From: Terriglobales bacterium
GTDB lineage: Bacteria; Acidobacteriota; Terriglobia; Terriglobales; Acidobacteriaceae
Direction of reading: 5' to 3'
DNA length: 64,000 bases
Assembly (NCBI GenBank): GCA_025934735.1
Contig: JAICWP010000004.1
Coordinates: 62,001-126,000, forward strand
Below the pieces are notes generated by a model. It worked only from the letters and a program-made list of their open reading frames with translations. It searched no databases and was not told where the DNA came from. Positions 1 to 8,851 of the stretch are shown here, piece after piece. Made by a program: the position numbers and the translations under genes. Each line of letters starts with the position of its first letter. Position 1 is the stretch's first letter.

Positions 1-711
1 ATCTCGGCTGCCGCTGACCTCACCCAGAACCGGATTGAATGGGGCGAACTGGATAAAGCCGGCGAGGCTGAGGCGCTGGTGAAGCGCCGTCCTGACAACG
101 CCGAGGCGCACTTCACCGTCGCCTATGTTTATCGTTACGCAGGCCTGCTGGAGGCGGCGGCGCAGGAATGTGATGCCGCCCTCCGTCTGGATCCCGGCGA
201 TTTCAACCTGCGCTCTTGTGCTTTTGCCTTCCTGGAGCTGGGCAAAACGCAAAAAGCCATGCAATACGTTCGCCTGGACGCGCACTCGCAATGGACGCGC
301 AACGTGGTGCCCGCCATCCTGCTGCGGGCTGGACAGGTGGTGGAGGCGCGCCAGGCCGCGGAACGGATGACGAACGATGCGCCTTGGTACGGCGGCCTGC
401 TGCAAACCTGCCTGAAGCGGCCGGCCGAAATGGGGCAAGCCACGCATGCCACCGAGCCGGCGCTAATGTTGCTGCGCGATCCGGAAATGAAGTACTTTCA
501 TGCTTCGCTGCTGGGCTATTGCGGGCAGGAGCGGGCTGCCCTGGACCTGCTGCGCAGCGCCATCGAGGAAAATTATTGCGCCTCTTCGGCCCTGCAGGTG
601 GATCCATTGTGGGCCAAGCTGCGAGAGAAGCCGGAATTTTCCGAATTGCAGGCGTTAGCCAATCAGTGCCAGAACCGGTTTTTGGCGGCGCTTACCCAGT
701 CCGCCCGTTGA
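1..711 (+). CDS. TPR-repeat protein, 3' part only (gene enters from the left edge)
   Basis: The frame is open from the first base with no stop, so the true start lies outside the window; 236 codons are visible. They contain degenerate tetratricopeptide units (for example AEAHFTVAYVYRYAGLLEA followed by ALRLDPGDF) and end in a helix around DPLWAKLREKPEF. I know that ending from acidobacterial proteins in which TPRs follow a Ser/Thr kinase or a winged-helix DNA-binding domain, but the N-terminal domain cannot be seen here. The likely role is protein-protein interaction in a regulatory protein. The next gene starts 100 bp downstream with its own ribosome binding site. Confidence 0.7.
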   Translation: MSAAADLTQNRIEWGELDKAGEAEALVKRRPDNAEAHFTVAYVYRYAGLLEAAAQECDAALRLDPGDFNLRSCAFAFLELGKTQKAMQYVRLDAHSQWTRNVVPAILLRAGQVVEARQAAERMTNDAPWYGGLLQTCLKRPAEMGQATHATEPALMLLRDPEMKYFHASLLGYCGQERAALDLLRSAIEENYCASSALQVDPLWAKLREKPEFSELQALANQCQNRFLAALTQSAR

Positions 712-810
712 GGGTTGCGGACGGGTTGCATTTTGGGATGGGTTCGACCAGGCCGAGGTAGGTCCTGGGCAAAATTCGCACGTGGATTACTTATTCGAGG
801 AGGATTGGAC

Positions 811-1806
811 ATGGTGACTGCGCGCAAGGGGGCCCTTCTGTTGCTCGCGTTGGCCCTGCTGTTGATCCTGGGCGGCTGTGCGTCGCAGCATGACGCCGAT
901 GAGAACTACTATCTAGTCTGTGCCAACACGCAGATAGGGTACTGGCAAGCAGCGCGTGCGGGATTTCTGAAAGCTGCGGCGCAGATGAAGGTGAAAGCGG
1001 AGGTCGTCGGTCCCGATACGTACGATCCCAAGGCGCAGGAGTTGGCGTTCCAAAAGCTGCTGCAGGGAAAGCCCACCGGTATCCTGGTTTCGCCCGCCAG
1101 CCCGGAACTGATGCGCGGCGACATTGAGCAGGCCATCGCCGCCGGCATTCCCGTCATCACCATTGACTCCGATTCGCCGGACAGCAAGCGGCTGCTGTTC
1201 ATCGGCACCAACAACTACGAGGCGGGGGTGATGGGGGCCAAGGTGGCAGCCGGCGCGATGCACGGGAAGGGCAACGTGGTCATCTTCACCATGCCGAACC
1301 AGGCTAACCTGGATGACCGGCTGCGCGGATACCGCGACGTATTTGCTTCATATCCTGGACTGAAGATCGTGCGCCTGGTGGACATCCATGGCGACCCGCG
1401 CGTGGCCTTCGACACCACAGAGCAGATCATTGGACAGAAAAAGGAAAAAGTAGATGGGTTTGTTTGCCTGGAGGCGCTGGCCGGCAAGGAGGTGGCCAAC
1501 GTGCTCGACCGCTATCACGTCGCCGGCAAAACCGTTGTCGCCATGGACACCGATCCCGACACGCTGGGCTGGATCAAAAAGGGAGTGATCGCCGCCACTA
1601 TCGCGCAGAAGCCTTATACCATGGCCTACGTGGGCCTGAAGATGCTGGATGACCTGCACCACCACAAGCTGAGTTCGCTTCAGCAGAACTGGGCGCAGGA
1701 TCCATTCTCGCCTTTGCCCGCCTTCGTGGATACAGGCGCCACCCTGATTGACAAGAACAACGTGGACGGCTTTATCGCGGCGCAGAAATCGGCCACTGCG
1801 AAATGA
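811..1806 (+). CDS. Periplasmic sugar-binding lipoprotein (Peripla_BP_4 / RbsB-like)
   Basis: A 331-residue protein with a type II signal peptide (hydrophobic LLLLALALLLILGGC, lipobox Cys near residue 25) followed by a substrate-binding fold of the ribose/galactose type. Visible landmarks are NTQIGYWQAARAGF near the start, GILVSPASP, a GIPVITIDSDSPD strand-turn typical of the hinge, and GYRDVF before the second lobe. The ATG at 811 was chosen because GGAGG lies just upstream and the signal peptide begins there; the frame is open 32 codons further upstream. No ABC permease or ATPase gene is adjacent, so it either works with a transporter encoded elsewhere or acts as a sensor input. Family confident, ligand unknown. 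Confidence 0.85.
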   Translation: MVTARKGALLLLALALLLILGGCASQHDADENYYLVCANTQIGYWQAARAGFLKAAAQMKVKAEVVGPDTYDPKAQELAFQKLLQGKPTGILVSPASPELMRGDIEQAIAAGIPVITIDSDSPDSKRLLFIGTNNYEAGVMGAKVAAGAMHGKGNVVIFTMPNQANLDDRLRGYRDVFASYPGLKIVRLVDIHGDPRVAFDTTEQIIGQKKEKVDGFVCLEALAGKEVANVLDRYHVAGKTVVAMDTDPDTLGWIKKGVIAATIAQKPYTMAYVGLKMLDDLHHHKLSSLQQNWAQDPFSPLPAFVDTGATLIDKNNVDGFIAAQKSATAK

Positions 1807-1925
1807 ACCTTTGAACTCCTCTCCTGAGAGCGCATATATTATTCGGCCCAATGCGGTCAGCGACTCTAGCTTCCAGCTTGTTCGGCATTCTTTATGCGCG
1901 CAAAATCGAGAGGCTTAGTGAAGCA

Positions 1926-2426
1926 TTAATGGCTCCGTTTCGGAGTCGCCAAATCGATGTAGTACTTACCATTCTTGACGCCAACCAGGTACGAGGTCGC
2001 TAAGTGCGTGGCGTTGCCCTGGTCTTTGTAACGCACGACCATGCGCCCAATGGCCGGCAGCGCAGGCACGTACGTGACTCCATCCAGCGTGTATGCCAGC
2101 TTCACGCCGGCATCGAGCGGTACGAATTCAAGCTTCTGCAGGCGGTAGTTGATGTCATGGCGCAGCGAGCGGAAGAAAGCGTCGCGTTCGCGTTGCTCCA
2201 CCCCCTGCCAGTAGACCAGCGTAGCCAGCTTGTCCCAAGCCTCACTGGACTCCGGAACCTTTGGTTCCGACTCGGCGAGGCTTTTGATCTGTTGGAAGTA
2301 CCGCTGGTAGAGCTGTTGCAGCTCCGCCTCTGATGACGCGCCATCGGCCGCACAGGCGGACATTGCAACGAATGTGACGAGAGCACAGCAGGTAATGCGA
2401 ATGATGTTCTTCATTGGTCCAATCAT
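1926..2426 (-). CDS. Secreted protein of unknown function
   Basis: A 166-residue protein with an N-terminal signal peptide (IRITCCALVTFVAMSACAADG) and a soluble mixed alpha/beta remainder ending in a YLVGVKNGKYYIDLATP strand pair. The ATG at 2426 is preferred because GGGGGA precedes it by four bases; the frame is open seven codons further upstream to a GTG, and an ATG four codons downstream is also possible. I do not recognise the family. It lies 48 bp after the zf-UBP gene on the same strand and may be the last gene of that operon. Likely periplasmic or anchored to the inner membrane by an uncleaved signal. Confidence 0.6.
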   Translation of the reverse strand: MIGPMKNIIRITCCALVTFVAMSACAADGASSEAELQQLYQRYFQQIKSLAESEPKVPESSEAWDKLATLVYWQGVEQRERDAFFRSLRHDINYRLQKLEFVPLDAGVKLAYTLDGVTYVPALPAIGRMVVRYKDQGNATHLATSYLVGVKNGKYYIDLATPKRSH

Positions 2427-2474
2427 GAAATCCCCCGTGCTCTTCACGTCGCGTATGCATTTTAGCGCAGAGGG

Positions 2475-2747
2475 TCAGGCGGCCAACTCGCCTGGCGTCA
2501 GCTCATCCACATAACACCACATCCACCTTTCTCCGGGTTCGATGGAGCGGATCAGCGGATGGTGGCTGGAATGGAAGTGCTTGGTGGCGTGCTTGTTCTT
2601 GGAGGAGTCGCAACAGCCCACATGGCCGCACTCCAGGCAAAGGCGGAGGTGGACCCAGGAGTCGCCCGTCTTCACGCAATCTTCGCAGACATGCTTGTCG
2701 GTGGTGGTGATGCGGATTTGTTTGAGGTGAGTGCACTCAGAGGCCAT
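2475..2747 (-). CDS. UBP-type zinc finger protein
   Basis: A 90-residue single-domain protein with the zf-UBP ligand pattern: C5/H7, C21-x2-C24, C37-x2-C40, C45, H53, H57 and H62/H63, plus the late WCYVDE strand that closes this fold. In eukaryotes the domain binds the C-terminal tail of ubiquitin; in bacteria stand-alone copies are common but their ligand is unknown. GGAGAA lies seven bases before the ATG. It follows the DUF5996 gene by 17 bp, so the two are probably co-transcribed. Confidence 0.85.
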   Translation of the reverse strand: MASECTHLKQIRITTTDKHVCEDCVKTGDSWVHLRLCLECGHVGCCDSSKNKHATKHFHSSHHPLIRSIEPGERWMWCYVDELTPGELAA

Positions 2748-2764
2748 TGCGTTCTCCTTGCCGG

Positions 2765-3691
2765 TCAGGCCGCGGCCGGCATTTCCAAAGCGTTACGGTC
2801 CCAGCCGGCCAGGTTAGCGCCCGCTTCATAGGTGCTTTGCAGGAAATCCAGCAGCGCGCGCCGGGGCGAATCCGCACCGCGGACATCATCGTACATCAAG
2901 AGGAACTCGCGGAGTTGCGGATCGTAAAAAGCGGAGCCGGGCTGTACCCTGGCAGCAGAGTATCCCTCGGGTTCAGGCACCGTGTAGGAGTAAAAGGCGG
3001 GGCCGTTCACGCTGCCGCCGCCGGGCCAAAATCCGGCGCTGATCACTTCGTGAGAGTAGGCTTCGCGGGTGATGGCATCGGCGCCTGGGCGCTCCGGCGC
3101 ACGCCGGCCGGAAAACCGGCTTACCGCCAGGTCGAAGCTGCCCCAGAAGAAATGCACGGGACTGCACTTGCCCAGGAAGCGCGAACGAAATTCCAGGAAA
3201 ATGCTGTTGACGGTCACCAGAATGCGCCAGAAACGATTGGCGAATTCGGGGTCGTAAGCAGCATGTACGATGTCACGCTCAAAGGCAATCGGATCGGGCA
3301 CTTCGCACGGCTTGGAATTGATCCGAAGCTCCAGACCAAGCGCGCTCAGATGCGACATGAGTTCGCGGTAGAAGTCGGCCACCGCCATGGGCCTGAGTTG
3401 CAGATGATCCACCCGGCCGTCGCTAGTGGTGATCGCCAGGTTGTGATCAATGAAATCGAATTGGATTTCGAAAGTTTGTTGCCCATAAGGAATGGGCGAG
3501 GTGGTGAGGCCGCGCGAACTGACGTAGAGCGGCACGTTCCACCAATGGTTCAGCTTGGGCGTGAGCTGCAGGCGTATTTTGCCCACCACCTGCGTCCACA
3601 TGTGCAGGGTGGAATAGGTGTCCTGCCATGATTGCAGCGGGAGGGATGGCCAGGCCGTCTCCCGCGCATGTAGGTCCAGGCGATCTGACAT
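2765..3691 (-). CDS. DUF5996 family protein
   Basis: A 308-residue cytosolic protein that I recognise as DUF5996 from the opening W-x-L-P-L-x-x-W-x-D-T-x-x-T-L-H block, the NHWWNVPLYVSSRGL stretch and the SHEVISAGFWPGG block. No enzymatic function is known to me for this family. The ATG at 3691 has GAGG five bases upstream and starts MSDRLDLHA; the open frame extends 15 codons further upstream without a better site. It is the first gene of a probable operon with the zf-UBP gene. The sequence shows no membrane segment or signal peptide. Confidence 0.8.
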   Translation of the reverse strand: MSDRLDLHARETAWPSLPLQSWQDTYSTLHMWTQVVGKIRLQLTPKLNHWWNVPLYVSSRGLTTSPIPYGQQTFEIQFDFIDHNLAITTSDGRVDHLQLRPMAVADFYRELMSHLSALGLELRINSKPCEVPDPIAFERDIVHAAYDPEFANRFWRILVTVNSIFLEFRSRFLGKCSPVHFFWGSFDLAVSRFSGRRAPERPGADAITREAYSHEVISAGFWPGGGSVNGPAFYSYTVPEPEGYSAARVQPGSAFYDPQLREFLLMYDDVRGADSPRRALLDFLQSTYEAGANLAGWDRNALEMPAAA

Positions 3692-3947
3692 TGAAACCTC
3701 GCGTCGGATGTTTGGGCGCAGTCCCATATCATGCACCGGTTCTACGTTCCTGCCAACCCGCGGGGCTCGCGGCCCGGAGTTCGGCGGAGGGATGGTGGCA
3801 AGGCGCGAGAACCAAGGGGTGTACTAGAGCACGATTCCATAATCGCTGGCGGCGGGAACGGGGAGGTGGCAGAATACGCCTAGCTCCATACATCGGCCCC
3901 CGATATTTGTGCTGGAGGAGTCCGGGTGCAAGCCGAGGCCCGGGGTT

Positions 3948-4169
3948 ATGACGTACTCGGCCTATAAGTATGGCGGGCGCCATCGCGAGTATTGCCAGTG
4001 CCCCATGTGCGGCGAAAGCGGCGGAAAGCACACCTTGGGATGCGTTTGCCCGGCATGCGGCTCGGTGGGAGGCACGCACGAGGCCGAGTGCCGCTGTCCC
4101 TTCTGCAATGCCAACATGGCAGAGCATAACAAAGCGTGCCGCTGCCCCAAGTGTGGAGAGATCGGCTAA
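3948..4169 (+). CDS. Small protein of four perfect 16-residue His/Cys metal-knuckle repeats
   Basis: A 73-residue protein composed almost wholly of four tandem units with the pattern H-x3-C-x-C-P-x-C-[G/N]-x6. The ligands fall in exact 16-residue register: H12/28/44/60, C16/32/48/64, C18/34/50/66, C21/37/53/69. Each unit offers one His and three Cys, a natural Zn(II) or Fe set, so the protein could hold up to four metals. The ATG at 3948 follows a GGGG run; a GTG at 3909 in the same frame would add 13 residues. I do not recognise a named family. It stands alone, with its 5' end about 255 bp from the divergent DUF5996 gene. Confidence 0.7.
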   Translation: MTYSAYKYGGRHREYCQCPMCGESGGKHTLGCVCPACGSVGGTHEAECRCPFCNANMAEHNKACRCPKCGEIG

Positions 4170-4517
4170 GTTCCGGCCGGCTCAGGCTATTACAAATCTT
4201 TACAGGAGCATCACAAACCTTTACGCCCCGGCTTGGGCCATTGTGGTTAGCTATTGCCAGCTTAGAGATGGGCAAGGGAAGCATAGAGCAACTTCCCGGA
4301 GCCAGGCGGGAGTGGAGATTTTCAGGCTCTCGCCTGGCGGTTCCAGCAGTGGCAATAGATTAGAATTAAGCAAGGCGTCAACCATCATCATACGGGCCGC
4401 AGTGGGGCCTGCCCGGTTCGGTAAGCGCGGAAGTGAGGGGTCCGCGCAAACGCTGTTAATGTCTGTTCGCTTTCAGCATTAGTAGATAAATCTGCACGGT
4501 CGCGAGGCCGCACGCTC
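4170..4517. other. Gene-free stretch with direct repeats and a hairpin upstream of the hpnI-like gene
   Basis: No open frame here looks coding. Two 12-base direct repeats, ACAAATCTTTAC and ACAAACCTTTAC, start at 4192 and 4213, exactly 21 bp (two helical turns) apart. A hairpin with an 11-bp stem (CCAGGCGGGAG with CTCTCGCCTGG, one G-T pair) and a 14-base loop spans 4302-4337. Either may be regulatory for the gene starting at 4518, but no clear -35/-10 pair was found. Confidence 0.4.
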
Positions 4518-5732
4518 ATGCTCGGTTACCTGCTCCTCTTGTGCACCATCATCGGCCTGCTCAGTTGCACCGCTTTCCTGATTCTGCTCGCGGCCGCGTT
4601 TGTTCGATTCAAGCGCCGCGCGGTTCCCGGTCCCTGGGATGGTCCCTGGCCGCGGGTGAGCTTGCTCAAGCCACTGCACGGCCTGGAACCGGGGCTGGAA
4701 TCGAACCTGGAGAGTTTCTTCCGCCAGGATTATCCCCATTACGAAATTATATTTGGGTGCCGGCAGGAGAGCGACCCGGCGCTGGACGTGGCACAGGCAA
4801 TCCGCGATCGCTATCCGCAGGTGACGGTAAAGATCGTGTTGTCCGGCGAACCGGAGCGCCCCAATGCCAAGGTCTGCTCGCTGCAAAGAATGGCTGAGGT
4901 CGCCACTTCCGAGTACCTGGTGGTCAGCGATAGCGATGTGCGGGTAACGTCCCAGTACCTACGCGACGTAATCCGCCCGCTGCTGCAGCGGGAAGTGGGA
5001 ATGGTGACCTGCCTCTATCGCGGCGAGCCCAGCGGCGGTCTGTGGTCGCGACTGGAGGCGCTGGGCATGTCAGTGGAGATGACTGCGGGCGTCGTGGTTG
5101 CCGACCTGCTGGAAGGGTTGAAGTTCGCCCTGGGTCCCACCATGGCCATCCGCCGCGACGTGCTGGACGATGTGGGCGGCTTTCAGGTTTTGGCCGATTA
5201 CTGTGCTGACGATTTCGTCCTCGGGCAGCGGGTTTTCGAAGCGGGCAAGCGCGTGGTTCTTTCTCATTACGTGGTGGACCACGTAGCGCTCCACCAGCGC
5301 TGCCTGGCTTCCCTCCAGCACCAGGTGCGCTGGATGAAGAGCACCCGCTTTTCGCGGCCCAAAGGCCACGTGGGCACCGGCCTGACTTTCGCAATCCCTT
5401 TCGGGCTGCTGGGGTTGGCTGCCGGCATCGCCATGCACAATCCCCTGCTCGGATTGGCGTTGCTCTTCTACGCCGCTCTCAACCGCATGGCGGAAGCACT
5501 ACTAGCCGGCTGGGGCGTGGTGCGCGATCCGCTTGCCCTGCGCTATTTCTGGCTGTATCCCGCGCGCGACCTGTTGGGTTTTTTCCTGTGGTGCGCCAGC
5601 TTCTTCAGCACCAGCATCGTATGGCGCGGAGAACGCTACCTGCTGGAAATGGGCGGCAAGATGGTCCGCCAGGGAGCGTCCGAGGAACTGGCCGGCGCTT
5701 CAGAAACGGTTGCTGTAGACGAACTTGCCTGA
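4518..5732 (+). CDS. hpnI: HpnI-like / ceramide-glucosyltransferase-like membrane glycosyltransferase (GT21 type)
   Basis: A 404-residue inner-membrane glycosyltransferase. An N-terminal anchor (residues 1-30) precedes a GT-A catalytic domain with the D1-D2-D3 and (Q/R)xxRW arrangement of ceramide glucosyltransferases: LSGEPERPNAKV near 108-119, SDSD at 137-140, ADDFVLG at 230-236, and HQVRW at 268-272. Two or three C-terminal membrane segments follow. In hopanoid producers HpnI uses this fold to add N-acetylglucosamine to a bacteriohopane side chain. No other hopanoid gene is in the window, so the symbol is provisional and a glycolipid synthase role is possible. Its last 33 bases overlap the 3' end of the convergent gene on the other strand. 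Confidence 0.7.
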   Translation: MLGYLLLLCTIIGLLSCTAFLILLAAAFVRFKRRAVPGPWDGPWPRVSLLKPLHGLEPGLESNLESFFRQDYPHYEIIFGCRQESDPALDVAQAIRDRYPQVTVKIVLSGEPERPNAKVCSLQRMAEVATSEYLVVSDSDVRVTSQYLRDVIRPLLQREVGMVTCLYRGEPSGGLWSRLEALGMSVEMTAGVVVADLLEGLKFALGPTMAIRRDVLDDVGGFQVLADYCADDFVLGQRVFEAGKRVVLSHYVVDHVALHQRCLASLQHQVRWMKSTRFSRPKGHVGTGLTFAIPFGLLGLAAGIAMHNPLLGLALLFYAALNRMAEALLAGWGVVRDPLALRYFWLYPARDLLGFFLWCASFFSTSIVWRGERYLLEMGGKMVRQGASEELAGASETVAVDELA

Positions 5733-7523
5733 GACTTCCGCCACCACGTGCTTCTGTGGCAGCAACGCATCCACGCGCGCCTTCTCGTAGCCGGGCACAA
5801 ACAGGAACACCCGCCCGCTTCCGTTCCACTCTCGTAACAGATCGTTGTCATCCAGGAATATCTTCGGCACATCGGGGAAGGTTGAACCAAACCACATGGA
5901 TGTGGTGCGCCCATTCACCAGCCGGATAGGCCGCTGCAGGTAAAACAGCAGGGAAGAGCCGAATGCCTGGTCACCGTAGATCATCACTTCGTCGCCTGGT
6001 TTTTCCTGGGCGGCGATTCTCTGGGCCAGCGCTTTGGAAGACATGTAGGGTCCGAAGCGGCCAAGCGCGATGTGGGCGGCAAATAATAGCAGGGCCATGC
6101 CTGCGGCCAGCGCCCACGTGGCCGGGTAAGAACGGCGGCGCAGGCGCAGTCCCAGCGAAAGCAGGGGCGTGAAAACAAGGGCCAAAACGGCGAGAATGGC
6201 GGGCAGCCGCAGAGCCGCAAAGGATTCGGCGCTCAAGTCCAGGGCATGCGACATGGAAAGCGTATCTGCCGCCATGTTGTGCTTGGCCAGTACGGCGCCA
6301 ATATCGGGCGCGTAGGGCAAATGCCGCGAATACCACAAGCCCGCCAGTAGCGCTGCGCCTGCAACCAGGGATACCAATGCAATCGCGGCGGAAGAGCCAA
6401 TCAGCCAGCCGCGGCCGTTTTCCTGACGCTCGTCGCGGGCCACAGCGTCGGCCAGCAACAGGAGCAGCGGCAGATAGGCGGGGAAGGTGTAGTACTCCTG
6501 GTTGGTGGAGATAGCAAAAAACAGCAGCACCAGCCCCGCCCAAATCCAGCACAGCAAGCGGGTGCGGGCGGCAAAGCGCTGGCGAGTATCTTCCGCTCCG
6601 GCGGACCGGTCCTTCACATCGCGGACCGCGTTGCGCACCAAGCTGGGCAGATAGAAGCTCCAGGGAAAAAGCCACACCAGGTGCAGGCTCCAATAAAGCG
6701 CGGCGGGCAGCTTGTTGTAGTCCTTGGGATAGCGCTCGCCCAGGAAGCGCAAAAAATGTTCGTTGACGAAATAGAACCAGAAGAAGCCGTGATTGCGCAG
6801 GCCTGCCAGAATGTGCCATGGCGCGGCAATGGCGAAAAACAAGGCCAAGCCCGAGAGCAGGCGAACCTCCCGCCAGCGCCGCCACTCGCCGGTGATCGCC
6901 AGGTAAATAAGCGCCGGCATCCCTACAAACACCAGGGCGACCAGTCCCTTGGCCAGCACCGCAAGGGCCACGCAAGCATAGCCCGCGTACCATCGCCAGG
7001 CAGCTGGGCGCAGTTCGAGGGCGGTGAGCAGAAAATAAAGTGACGCCGCTATCAGCAGGCTCAAAAGGACGTCAGGAATAAATATGCGGGTGAACAGGTA
7101 AACCCCGGCGCTGGTGAGCACAAACAGGCCCGCGTAGATTCCGGTGCGTTCGCCAAAGGCACGTTCGCCCCAGGCCATGCCCAGCCACGCCAGCAGCAGC
7201 ACGGCCAGCGCGGTAGGCAGGCGCGCCGCAAATTCGTTGACCCCGAACAGGCGATAGCTGCCGGCCACCAGCCAGTAGGGAAGCGGCGCCTTTTCCAGGT
7301 AACGAATGCCGTTGACGTGCAGGGTGACGTAGTCGCCGCGCGCCAGCATCTCCCGCGCCGCTTCCGCATGCGTGGAATCGGCGTCGTCCAGCAGAGGCGG
7401 CGAGAACACCGACCCCAGGTAAACGGCGGCAAAGATTATCGCGAGCAATATCAGCGCGGGGCGGCGGGAGGAGGTCGTGACCGGCTGCTGGATCTGAAGC
7501 GCCGGAGCGGCAGGGGAGCTCAA
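5700..7523 (-). CDS. ArnT/PMT-like glycosyltransferase family 39 membrane protein
   Basis: A 607-residue polytopic protein of the dolichyl-phosphate-mannose / ArnT class, which transfers a sugar from a polyprenyl phosphate carrier on the periplasmic side. It shows the first-loop acidic motif (LDDADSTHAEAAREM) and the YLEKAPLPYW motif typical of ArnT-like enzymes, then about ten more hydrophobic segments and a soluble C-terminal domain. The start is TTG at 7523 with GAGGAAA upstream. It shares 33 bases of 3' end with the hpnI-like gene. The acceptor (lipid A, protein or a hopanoid glycolipid) cannot be read from sequence. Confidence 0.8.
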   Translation of the reverse strand: MSSPAAPALQIQQPVTTSSRRPALILLAIIFAAVYLGSVFSPPLLDDADSTHAEAAREMLARGDYVTLHVNGIRYLEKAPLPYWLVAGSYRLFGVNEFAARLPTALAVLLLAWLGMAWGERAFGERTGIYAGLFVLTSAGVYLFTRIFIPDVLLSLLIAASLYFLLTALELRPAAWRWYAGYACVALAVLAKGLVALVFVGMPALIYLAITGEWRRWREVRLLSGLALFFAIAAPWHILAGLRNHGFFWFYFVNEHFLRFLGERYPKDYNKLPAALYWSLHLVWLFPWSFYLPSLVRNAVRDVKDRSAGAEDTRQRFAARTRLLCWIWAGLVLLFFAISTNQEYYTFPAYLPLLLLLADAVARDERQENGRGWLIGSSAAIALVSLVAGAALLAGLWYSRHLPYAPDIGAVLAKHNMAADTLSMSHALDLSAESFAALRLPAILAVLALVFTPLLSLGLRLRRRSYPATWALAAGMALLLFAAHIALGRFGPYMSSKALAQRIAAQEKPGDEVMIYGDQAFGSSLLFYLQRPIRLVNGRTTSMWFGSTFPDVPKIFLDDNDLLREWNGSGRVFLFVPGYEKARVDALLPQKHVVAEVSGKFVYSNRF

Positions 7524-7758
7524 GATGGAATTTTTCCTCGGGATTCGCGCTGGATTTCCTACAGAATATTACACTTGCGCACCTCAGCAAAATCTCGCCG
7601 CCACCCGCTTTGTTGAGTCGGGAGTGACTCTCCCCAGCAGCCGCTTACCTCGGCCGTCCAGCTGTGCTGCTGTGTAATTTGCCGGCTGTCACCAGCTCTC
7701 TCCAGCGCATCTGTAGGGAGGTTGATATTGAATGTAAACACATCGAGGTAAGCGGGCG

Positions 7759-8589
7759 ATGGCTAGGCAAGAACGCATTACGCAAAGCTTGGGTGCCGTT
7801 CTTCTGTTGGTGCTGCTGATGGGAGCGATGGGTTGCAACACGCTGAAGGCGCGTTCCGACCTCAACAAGGGCGTTCAGGCTTACAAGAATGCCAAATATG
7901 ATCAGGCCATTCAGTACTTCAAAGAGGCGGTGTCGCTCGACCCTGGGTTGGTGAATGCCCGGCTGTACCTGGCCACTGCTTATGCCCAGCAGTTTGTGCC
8001 CGGCGTGGATAGCCCGGACAACAACAAGAGCGCGGAGGCGGCGATTGACCAGTACCAGGAGGTGCTGAAGCTTCATCCCGGCCGCGAACAGGAGATCAAC
8101 AGCCTGAAGGGAATCGCGTACCTCTACCTGCAGATGAAGAAGTTCGACCAGGCCAAGGAGTACTACCGCAAGGCCCTGCAAATGGATCCCAATGACGCCG
8201 AACTTTATTACTCCATCGCTGTGATTGACTGGACGCAGGTGTACCAGCCGCGCATGCAATTGTGGGCGGAGCAGGGACTTAAGCCCACAGAGGAGCTCAA
8301 ATCGGAGAAAGCCTGCCAGAAGCTGAAGGACACGAACGCCGACAAGATCAACGAGGGCCTGCAGGCGCTGGACAAGGCGGTCAAGCTGCGTCCTGAATAT
8401 CCGGATGCCATGGCATACCTGAATCTGCTGTATCGCGAGAAGGCGCACATTGATTGCGGCGATCCGGAAGCGCGCCAGGCGGATCTCAAAACTGCGGACG
8501 GCTGGGTGGATAAATCCATTTTCACCCGCAAAGAACTGGAAGCCAAGCAGCGCGGCCCGCAGGGGATCACCGTGCCTTCGCATCAGTGA
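7759..8589 (+). CDS. TPR lipoprotein
   Basis: A 276-residue lipoprotein with a type II signal peptide (LGAVLLLVLLMGAMGC) and at least four TPR units. Clear units include AYKNAKYDQAIQYFKEAV and AKEYYRKALQMDPNDAELYY, and a late LDKAVKLRPEYPDAMAYLNL. GAGGTAA sits about eight bases before the ATG. A periplasmic scaffold role is likely; the family is common in Acidobacteriota but has no specific function I can name. It is transcribed divergently from the GT39 gene across 235 bp that show no convincing promoter. Confidence 0.8.
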   Translation: MARQERITQSLGAVLLLVLLMGAMGCNTLKARSDLNKGVQAYKNAKYDQAIQYFKEAVSLDPGLVNARLYLATAYAQQFVPGVDSPDNNKSAEAAIDQYQEVLKLHPGREQEINSLKGIAYLYLQMKKFDQAKEYYRKALQMDPNDAELYYSIAVIDWTQVYQPRMQLWAEQGLKPTEELKSEKACQKLKDTNADKINEGLQALDKAVKLRPEYPDAMAYLNLLYREKAHIDCGDPEARQADLKTADGWVDKSIFTRKELEAKQRGPQGITVPSHQ

Positions 8590-8602
8590 GCGTGCAGATC
8601 TG

Positions 8603-8626
8603 CCACGGAGACACAGAGGCACAGAG
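8603..8626. repeat. Recurrent intergenic word of the CCACGGAGACACAGAGGCACAGAG type
   Basis: A 24-base tract just after the TPR lipoprotein that matches, from memory, a word seen repeatedly between genes in Acidobacteriota and other environmental bacteria. A weaker relative (TCACAGAGAGCCACGG) lies near 57406-57421. It has no coding potential and no obvious dyad symmetry. The rest of the gap (8627-8851) shows nothing else recognisable. Confidence 0.4.
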
Positions 8627-8851
8627 AAATAGCGAAATTTGTGGCGCGCCCCTCCGGCGTGCTGTCTCTTCATTCACCGGCTATCTCGGCTGTTGACGAC
8701 TCAGCCCAGGGCCGAACCATTCCGCCGCTAACCCGCCCAAAGACCGCGTAAACCCAGTCACTCCTCTCCGCAAATTCATGCAGCCTCCCGAATTCCCACG
8801 ATTGCAGTGCGCCTGGCGGTACAATCGCCAGTTTCCTTGTGGAGGGCACTC

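Noticed and set aside
2747-3631. 294-codon plus-strand frame opposite the DUF5996 gene
   Set aside because: The minus strand encodes a recognisable family with a ribosome binding site; the plus frame shows no domain.
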